DNA of 53,526 bases, taken from contig JANBPK010001505.1 of NCBI GenBank assembly GCA_027579435.1, positions 1 through 53,526 on the forward strand, written 5' to 3'. Position numbers and translations under genes: made by a program. Below the pieces are notes generated by a model. The model worked only from the letters and a program-made list of their open reading frames with translations. It was not told where the DNA came from and searched no databases. Shown piece after piece: positions 46,540 through 53,526 of the stretch. Origin of the DNA: Candolleomyces eurysporus. Its lineage: Eukaryota; Basidiomycota; Agaricomycetes; Agaricales; Psathyrellaceae. Numbering within the stretch: the first letter of the stretch is position 1; each line of letters starts with the position of its first letter.

Positions 46540-46668
46540 GACGCGGTCACGGGACAAAGACGCGGTGGCAGGGTGTTGTCCCCCAAATTGGGAGGGGCGA
46601 ACTGCTAAAACCTCCGTTTTGTGGTCCATATACAGAAATTGTGGAAAGGTAGGAGCGGTATTTAAATC
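46540..46668 (+). promoter_or_regulatory. FunK1 promoter module and TATA-like box, copy 4
   Basis: GACGCGGTCACGGGA (46540-46554), then CCCAAATTGGG (46582-46592), then TAAAACCTCCGTTTTGTGGTCC (46606-46627) and TATTTAAAT (46660-46668), all on the coding strand and in the same order as upstream of copies 1 and 3. Confidence 0.65.
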
Positions 46669-46777
46669 GTCCGGGGTGTTTCCCGTTTCTTTACCACTCG
46701 CGACCAAGGCCACCCGCCACCCGCCACAACCACAACGACTTTCCACACTTTCACCACTCCCTTGTTCTCTTTCTATA

Positions 46778-49363
46778 ATGCCTTCCTTTCGGATACCCGC
46801 CGACGATGAGGAGGACCAAAGGCAGCCCCCAGTCGTAGCCCCCATCGACAATCAGCATAGCGAAGAGGCGGAAAAGGCTGCAGCAGCTTTCGCTTTCGCG
46901 GCGATGCTCGAGAAGCAGAAAGCGAGGGTTGCAGAACACCTCTCCTTGGTATACCAGTGCGACCCCTGGTTCCCTGAAGGTCTATATGAACGCATGGCGA
47001 CGGACGAGCGCATTGAAGAGTTTTTGCGCGCGTGTCCGCTGTACGAGTATACCCAGTACAACAGCGAATGGACTGGGATCAAGCCTCGTGGCCCTCATGG
47101 GTGGGATCCCAAGCCAGAGATGGTCAATATGATGGCCACGATCATCGCTTGTGTTATGGAGGCGTTGGGAGACCATTGCGGGCGTCGGTATGTGATGAAG
47201 ACCCAGGACGTGAAGCTCTTCCATGAGGAGAAGTACACCGCAGAAGTCAATTATTCGTCTCCATCCCTCGTTATTGTGGGTGAAGGTCCGTCCTTTGAGC
47301 GTCCACAAAAAGGGTCTCGAGGAATTGGATTCTCCAATGTCACCACTTGCATCGACGTGATCACCAATCCTCGCCGACATTTCATTGAGGATAAGGAGTT
47401 TCTGGAGAGACACGCGATATACGCCAGGTATGTTCGTTTGTTTAGATAGTGCCTGAGCTGTCGAAGCTAACCGAACAATTCATTTCGCAGGCAAATCTTC
47501 ATTCAGCAACCTAACCGACGATTCGTTCGAACGTTCGTGATTGGCAATTACTCGATCCAGTTCTTTCATTTCGACCGGAGCGGGATCCATCGTGGTCATA
47601 TCGGCGACTTACACAAGAACAATGTCAAGACCTTCATTCGCCTCATTCTCGGCCTCTCCTCCCTCGACGAAGAAGATCTTGGACTAGATTCCAGTATTCA
47701 ATGGCAACTCAACGATGATGGTCGAAAGATTCGCGGGATTCTGACTACCACAGACGACGAAACCAACATCACAAAGACGTACCAATTGACGGACCTCGAA
47801 CCTCTCTTCTATAGCAACTGCGGCTTCTCTACCCGAGGAACGACGTGCTGGGCCCTTTGGGACAACGAGAACCAGAGGCAGCTCCTGGTCAAGGATTCTT
47901 GGAGAGAGGAGGGAACCAAGATCCCTGAGTTCAAGAATCTCAAGAAAGCACGGGGCCTCGAAGGTGTTGCGCAGATGATTTCATACGAGGCTAATCACGG
48001 TGAAACGAAAGACTCTGGAGTTACTGAGTATATTCCTCGGGAGGAGCGTCCCAACTACCCCTCGAATTGGTCCTGTGTCGGAAAAGTCCGTGCCGGGAAT
48101 CAACGGCTTTCTACGGCAAGCATCAACCAGAGCCGTTGAAACGTATCTCAACGCAACAACAACCATTGAGATTCTGCTAGGTGGACATACATCAATTGGG
48201 AAAACAAGAACTAGGTGCGCTTTTGACTTAATTCGATCTCAAAACTCCAACTAAATGTCTATTTTGACGCAGTACTATCTGCTTTCGGGACTCCAACAGC
48301 CTCTCAACGGCAGGGCCGTTGAAATGCCGGTACGGAAACTTCCGACATTTGTCCTGTGAATCAGATTTGCTCCCGTATTGTGATGGAGCGATACGGCTGG
48401 GACGTGAACCACTTTGAATCGGAGAAGCAGCTCTTATGTGCAGTCCGTGACGCCATTGCAGGTTAGTATTATCGCGGGCCTGTTTTGCTTTTGTATTGAC
48501 GCAGATTCATGCATCCTAGGGCATAGAAACTTGTATTTGAAGGCCAAGACTCTCCATCAAGATTTCGCGTATCAGAACATTGTTTTCGGGAAGCCTGGAG
48601 CCCCTCCCGGGCAACAAGGAATCCTCATCGACCTCGACCTCGCAAGGCCGATTTCGCACATCAAAGGCGTAGTTGACGCTGTTGTAAGCCTCCATATATC
48701 ACTCGTCTCCCTCACTCCTGTTAACGCTTCCTCGTATTCATGACGCAGGGACATACCCTTTTCTACTCAATTAGCATTATCATCAATGCGACATCCAAAC
48801 AGACTGGAGCCTCCCTTCTCCCTCATGACTATCTCGACGACTTGCAGTCCAGTTTCTACGTTCTTGCCCTCCTCATGTATCACTGCGACGGCCCAGTGAG
48901 GTATCAAGAGCCCCGGCCCCAGATTTTGCTAGATTGGTTCTCGGCAATGGAGGAGACCATCCCTGGTATGCTCAAGCACCTCGAGTTCAAGAAGGGATTT
49001 ATCCTTTCGGAGAAATCGGTAGATCCGACGCAGGGCGTTGCACCGTACTGGAGCAAAGCTTCACGCAAGCTTCTTCGTGGATTGTATGCTTTCACTCGTG
49101 AGATGGCAAAGGCCAAGGAGTTGATCAGGAGATGGCGGGATGATAGGCAATACGAGGAATTGTTGACTGAATCGACAGTTCGTAGGAACTACGACAGGGT
49201 CCTTCAGATGTTTGACGTCGCAATTGTCCAGTTGGACCAGGAGCAAAAGAAAGGAGCCGCGGTCGGTCCTTCAGTTCAAGGAAGGAAGAGAAAGGTAGAA
49301 GATGACGATGACAGAGCGGAGAACAAAGAAGCTGTTGCGGCTGCTACTCGACCTCGCTATTAA
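46778..49363 (+). pseudogene. FunK1 fungal-type protein kinase, copy 4, interrupted by a MITE-like element
   Basis: Exons 46778-47427, 47491-48461, 48520-48683 and 48749-49363 keep the family's intron positions and phases. The N-terminal domain (YSSPSLVIVGEGPSFERP), QIFIQQPNRR, LVKDSWREE and RIVMERYGWD are intact. The catalytic loop reads HQDFAYQN, with Gln replacing the HRD Arg, then ILIDLDLARP. PYWSKASRKLLRG and a GRKRK nuclear-type tail close it. A 272-bp element at 48076-48347 sits between NYPSNW and QICSRIV where paralogs have a short variable loop, and adds five in-frame stops. Insert plus surroundings are a multiple of three, so the flanking frames agree. Unless the element is spliced out, only a truncated protein lacking the catalytic loop would be made. 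Confidence 0.85.
48076..48347. mobile_element. MITE-like element with ~32-bp TIRs and 9-bp target duplication
   Basis: The ends read TGTCGGAAAAGTCCGTGCCGG and, reverse-complemented, TGTCGGAAGTTTCCGTACCGG, followed on both sides by TCAACGGC. Flanks carry a 9-bp near-duplication, TTGGTCCTG (48067-48075) and TTTGTCCTG (48348-48356). Each end has a subterminal hairpin pairing TCAACGGC with GCCGTTGA. A 9-bp duplication and long TIR suggest a MULE-type non-autonomous element. No coding capacity. Confidence 0.8.
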
Positions 49364-49728
49364 TACTATTAGGAGATCTATGCTGTTTAACGTTTGCATT
49401 GAATGTGTATATGCTGCTAAGATATCGGAGCCGAGGGGATGCATAATGAGACTTCCCCCCCTTTNCGCTGAAGTTCATGATTGAGCAACGCTCGAAACAG
49501 GTCTGCGTCGACATCGCAATGAACATATCAGAAATATTGAGTAAACATTCTCACTTTCAAAAAAAAAACTGAAAAGACGTACAGACTGGTAACGCCGTGC
49601 TGTGGCAACGGCCCTCTCAACTAATATGACCACCTTGCTACCAATTGGGTACTCGGGCCGGCGATCTCGGAGCTTGAATCTTGGCGATCAACCAATATCC
49701 GTCGTCTCGCAACTCAGCTCCTACGACG

Positions 49729-51189
49729 ATGTACCCCCTATACCGCGTCGAAACGGAAGTTCTCATCTACATCTTTGAACTCGCTGTCCACACCCCTTCC
49801 GCACTCGAAGTTGCCGAACATGTGATCAAACCTGGAATTGCATCCCACGTCTCTAGCCCCTTCACCCCGTTGACTCTCAGTCATGTATGCAAAGCATGGC
49901 GGAGTCTTTCCTTCTCTCTCCACGAGCTGTGGTCTACAATTTACGTGACCAATGGCGCCCACGGTCATATACCACTCTTCCAGCTTTGGCTCCAACATTC
50001 GGGAAATCATCCGCTGGAGTTAATCTTTCGAGATACATACGGGATCACCTCCGAAAATGGTCCTGCCATCCTCGAGATGGTGAAGATCTCAACTTTGTTT
50101 AGCACAAGATGGAAAGCTTTCAAGATCAGGATAAGCCGAGGCGCTTCCGGCACGCATCTCGATACCGTAGCAATGGCCGCGTTCTTTCAAGACCTCCCAA
50201 CCCCCAAACTTGAGAGTTTGGCATTCAGTTTCTCCCCGTCCGACAAAGAGATATTCAACAAAATCTGGAAAGGACTTGCTCAAAATTCCCCGATACTGCG
50301 AGAAATGCAAGTGTGGGCCACCTGGATTAGGCAGCGACACGTCGTCTCCGTGTTCCCATTCCATCGCCTTACCACCCTCTCACTTTTTTGCATCATGGTA
50401 GAGGATGATGAAGTCCTTCTCCATCTCGATCAATGCACGTCATTGGAATCTCTCTCTATTTCGGTTTTTTATATTACGATGGGGTTTCCTCCGCTGAAAA
50501 TAGTCAACCTTCAACGGCTGGTCAAGCTCACGCTTGTTGGCTGTGAGCCAATGGTTTATGTGATGGACAACCTCCAGCTCCCTTCCCTCTCCCATTTTTC
50601 CCTTCATATCAACGTTCCGGACGAAGAATATCGAGAAGAAGCTCAGTCAATTATGATTTCCGCTGAGAAGATGCTAACACGGTCGAACGCCAACCTCAAA
50701 TCTTTCGCGCTAATTGACGCCAACTCGCAATTGGAACTCATCTGGGTCTCCCTCCTCGGCCATAGTTCGCTTCAATCTGTTGAGGAACTAGAGTTTGTGG
50801 GTCAGGGGGACAACGCTTTTCTGGACGCCCTGATCATCCCTCAGTCAGATGAGACTGTGTCTCGACCATTCGGTCACAAAACAGCTAGCAAACCTCGATA
50901 TACTCTCCCACACCTTCGTCACATTCATCTCGTATCTTACGAGTTTGCCGATAACCTGCACTTGCTATCGAAGACAGTTCTATCCAGGATGAACGCGCTA
51001 CCTACAGTGGCTAGAATCAGTTCTGTTAGCGCCAACTTCACAAAAATGGAGGAACTCCGGTCTGAGCAAGCTTTCTGGGATGCGGAGCCCGAGTTGGAGT
51101 CTGTGGACCGCAGGTTTCAACCACTTAGGGCAAGCCCGCTGCCTGAACCTGTGATCAACGATTTCTCAATGCTGGAAGATTGTAGATGA
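49729..51189 (+). CDS. F-box-like domain protein with leucine-rich C-terminal region
   Basis: A 486-residue intronless frame. An ATG at 49729 is chosen; the longer frame opens with TTG at 49681. The N-terminal segment EVLIYIFELAVH ... PLTLSHVCKAWRSLSFSLHELWSTI (about residues 8-75) is the F-box-like helix bundle with the W-R-x6-P/LW signature that binds Skp1. The rest has degenerate leucine-rich repeats (LESLAFSF, LESLSISVF, LVKLTLVG, SFALIDA, VEELEFVGQ) of the Agaricomycete F-box/LRR type. It would recruit substrates to an SCF ubiquitin ligase; the target is unknown. It follows FunK1 copy 4 on the same strand about 0.37 kb downstream. Confidence 0.85.
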   Translation: MYPLYRVETEVLIYIFELAVHTPSALEVAEHVIKPGIASHVSSPFTPLTLSHVCKAWRSLSFSLHELWSTIYVTNGAHGHIPLFQLWLQHSGNHPLELIFRDTYGITSENGPAILEMVKISTLFSTRWKAFKIRISRGASGTHLDTVAMAAFFQDLPTPKLESLAFSFSPSDKEIFNKIWKGLAQNSPILREMQVWATWIRQRHVVSVFPFHRLTTLSLFCIMVEDDEVLLHLDQCTSLESLSISVFYITMGFPPLKIVNLQRLVKLTLVGCEPMVYVMDNLQLPSLSHFSLHINVPDEEYREEAQSIMISAEKMLTRSNANLKSFALIDANSQLELIWVSLLGHSSLQSVEELEFVGQGDNAFLDALIIPQSDETVSRPFGHKTASKPRYTLPHLRHIHLVSYEFADNLHLLSKTVLSRMNALPTVARISSVSANFTKMEELRSEQAFWDAEPELESVDRRFQPLRASPLPEPVINDFSMLEDCR

Positions 51190-52317
51190 AGGTGAGCCTT
51201 ACCACGTTTTCAANTTTTTTTGATACATATCTTAGACTGTTCATTTTCGAAGGGCAGGGAACGGGAGAGCGGAATTTCCGAATCATCGTTACATTGCGTG
51301 GGCATTGTGGGTGTCCACGAATTCGGCATTTCGGCGACCTGGCATACGGTGCATCTATGCACTCTGCTCATCGATACGGTTTATAAGCCGAATTATTTAA
51401 GGACGATGTATGACCGCATCTTGGAAAGGTGGGGTGCCTGAGACTGGTCTAACGTAGTGTGCAGCGGTTACCACAGTGATTTATTACGATAAAGAGGAAA
51501 ATGTTTGCGCATTTAGCGCTGAAGCAATGCGCTAACGGTCGTACCCAGTCGTAAGTAACAAAGGCTTGCGGATAAATTGTGCTGGAAGAATCCTAGAGCA
51601 TCGATTCTGCGGTGTCTTCGTTCTTATATCCTAGGTTCAGGTTGGCCAGCGATGGTATTCGGAGCTACGTCGGAAGGAAGGGGACCGCCTCGATAGATGA
51701 CTCACGCTAACGCGGATCGTATGAACATTGAGTCGGCGCAAACCATTTTTATATCTCAACGAACTTCTCAGCAAATTGGGGAGAGCTTTGAGAAATCTTA
51801 GCCAGGGCGGACTCGGAGGTTTGGCACTGCCACAAACGTTTGCCCTGCGCAACTTTTGTAGCAGCGCAAGCTTTCATGCCAAGTGCAAATCTTTCATACT
51901 AATAGGTAACTTTACCGAGAGCAAAGTTGCTCATCGAATGAAGACTCCAAATGTTGCGGTGACCCGAACACGTACCTTTATAACGCCGTGTACCAGCGGC
52001 CAGATATGCGGTATGCAGTCTATACCATCCTGGTCTGCTGTGCGCGTCCTCGGTTTTGGGCCCCGTTTTCAGGTGACATAGTCGTCGCCTGCGGCCAACG
52101 AATGCTCGTCACGGTGTGGTAGGGGATCCTGGCGGAGTGGTAGGTAGGTTAGATTAGATTAGATCGCGGGTGTGATCCGTATGTTTAGTCGATGCCAGCG
52201 TGCCAGAATAGAGCATCCGATCCTTGCCCTCGACGCTATACGAGGTGCTCCTCACCTAGTTATCTGAGCCTGCATGGACTCGAGTGGTCTCTGGACTACT
52301 CCAACGGCGTCACCCAG
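51190..52317. other. Intergenic, no recognised gene
   Basis: Short frames only. A short TTAGATTAGATTAGAT stretch occurs at about 52149-52164. N at 51214. Confidence 0.5.
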
Positions 52318-52334
52318 GTTGATATATAACCAGG

Positions 52335-52598
52335 ATGGGGTTCACAGTGCTCGTCAAAGGTAGAACCGTGAAATTTGCTCCGTTGAACCTCTCGGACAAA
52401 TCTCCCATCGATCTGGCTATCTTTCCCACTTATCCGACGCCAACCCTTCCAATTGGGATTCCAGTCAAGAAAGACGGTTCAGCAGCTCGTCCCCTTCGAT
52501 CGACTGATGACCGATTTCCCGGGTCCAGACCGGGAGAACACGACCATGTCACCAATTCCTGGAACCCAAGGAAGAGATTATGTGCGGCATGAAAGCTG
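52335..52598 (+). pseudogene. Small uncharacterised protein, right copy (frameshifted)
   Basis: Counterpart of 1385-1654. An extra A in CAAGAAAGACGG (about 52467-52475) shifts frame after GIPV; skipping one A restores the sequence TVQQLVPFDRLM to the stop at 52596-52598. A two-codon deletion follows. It could be a homopolymer error or a real lesion. Confidence 0.35.
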
Positions 52599-52605
52599 AA
52601 GTAAG

Positions 52606-52674
52606 ATGAAAGCGCTACAGGTTGTCGTTGTTGTATTTGTTGTGAGTATGTTTATTTTCGGCTGTCTGCGATAA
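52606..52674 (+). CDS. Possible 22-residue hydrophobic peptide, right copy
   Basis: Copy of 1310-1378 with one residue changed. See the left copy for alternatives. Confidence 0.2.
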   Translation: MKALQVVVVVFVVSMFIFGCLR

Positions 52675-52904
52675 TACCCTTATTACTCTTTTTGTCCTCG
52701 TTTGAAGTGATCAGTGATTGGATGTTCGCCTGAGCCTCCGTACTTTAATGATGGCCGGCTCGCTTTCGAATCGTAAAGAAAGTATGTTGGTAGCACCGAG
52801 ATACAAAAATCAGTACGGTATGATACAAGTGTGTTTGCTATGCGGAACCAACACTTTGGAGGCAGATACAAACGAGGTGAACTACGAAGCGTTCCCGATA
52901 CTCC

Positions 52905-53488
52905 CTAATGATTGCAGTTAACACAGCAAGTCATAACAATGCCTGTCTCTGTGGTGCTGGGGATCCAGGAAGTTTCATAGTGCAACGGCAAAAGCTTTGA
53001 CCTTTTCTTCTCCGAAAGAACGTGGCATCGAAGAGTATGATCAATGCTCTCCCACCAGACATTCCTCGGGGAGGTGTCCAGGTTTCAACGCCAGCCCTAA
53101 GACTCGGCGGATAGCGGGGTCTTCTGCCAATATCGCCCCCAAATCTTCGATCAACTTGGCGGGCGGAGGAGGCAAGAGGTCCTCNGGGTGTCGCCACCCT
53201 CAGCCACTCGAATGGCTTTCCCTCTGCAGTCCAGGCGCTGGATATAACGTTGGGATGCTCTTTGTCGGGGACGCTTTCTGGCTGAGTGATTAGGCCTGTG
53301 GCAACCATCCGTTCGCCTTGCTCCAACTTAACATGTTGATGGACGAGGGTTATAGCGTAGGCTTTGTATTCTTCTCGGTCCATCAGGGGGGCGATTTTCT
53401 TGAGCCACTGGGGTCGGTCAGTGAACGCCTCGCTGGCTCCCTCGATGGTGGGAAGGTTGTTGTACCAGGTATGATCAAAATCGAGCAT
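52905..53488 (-). CDS. Conserved Agaricomycete protein of unknown function, right copy
   Basis: Same protein as 495-1079, in opposite orientation. The start is at 53488 and the stop at 52905-52907. The N at 53187 breaks the frame after RVATP; removing it restores identity with the left copy through EDLLPPPP and on to the Cys-rich end. The upstream promoter lies beyond the window. Both copies appear intact once the N is discounted. Confidence 0.7.
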
Positions 53489-53526
53489 TGGAAAGGTAAG
53501 GCTAGGAGGACTGGGCAGGGAAGCGA

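Larger units (their letters stand above)
52318..53526 (-). repeat. Right arm of the ~1.2 kb inverted repeat
   Basis: Reverse-complement copy of 458-1672; it continues past the window edge. It differs by a few substitutions, a 6-nt deletion and an extra A in the small frame, and the N at 53187, which is absent in the left arm (GACACCCGAGG versus GACACCCNGAGG). Confidence 0.9.

Noticed and set aside
52149..52164. TTAGAT repeats as possible telomeric sequence
   Set aside because: Fewer than three units and not TTAGGG; lies between genes and a repeat arm that continues.

Overview
The window is a gene-dense stretch of a mushroom-forming basidiomycete (Agaricomycetes) chromosome. The evidence is short GT-AG introns of about 45-85 nt with CTAAC/CTGAC-like branch sites, four copies of the FunK1 fungal-type kinase that is expanded in this class, a TPR-CHAT protein, a DUF6534-like membrane protein, an F-box-like protein, and small secreted cysteine-rich proteins. 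No rRNA, CRISPR or prokaryotic features are seen.

Layout. Both ends of the window carry one ~1.2 kb cassette in inverted orientation (about 458-1672 and 52318-53526), with about 50.6 kb between them. Inside follow: a small gene of a transposon-neighbour type (1891-2308); two adjacent minus-strand FunK1 kinases (3534-6047, 6737-9136); a small secreted cysteine-rich protein (10801-11322); a ~1 kb element with terminal inverted repeats (12134-13106) that abuts and probably truncates a TPR-CHAT gene, which also holds an in-frame stop (13107-16288); a ~3.94 kb tandem segmental duplication (18838-22767, 22775-26722), each unit carrying one more secreted cysteine-rich gene, with unit B running into a third FunK1 gene (26630-29255). 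The second half is more conventional: tRNA-Glu(CTC), a DUF6534-like gene with many micro-exons, a 35-residue metallothionein missed by ORF calling, a truncated 5' copy of NOP12, a beta-trefoil lectin, NOP12, an MFS transporter, a fourth FunK1 gene interrupted by a 272-bp MITE-like element, and an F-box-like protein.

How it fits together. The left 30 kb is a duplicating, element-ridden accessory region. The right part contains housekeeping genes (tRNA, NOP12, MFS) with accessory insertions. The most unusual signal is a set of short blocks shared by the promoters of all four FunK1 paralogs: a GACGCGRTCAC box about 155-210 nt upstream of each ATG, plus CCAAATT and AAAACCTCCG...TTGTG blocks in most. 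This suggests one regulatory module kept while the proteins, including the HRD catalytic motif, diverged. FunK1, CHAT, F-box and secreted peptides together resemble a lineage-specific signalling or recognition region, but that is inference.

Assembly caveat: 14 single Ns occur, mostly beside homopolymers. Wherever a reading frame or second repeat copy allows a test (7911, 22000, 25155, 41174, 46079, 53187), the N behaves as one spurious extra base.
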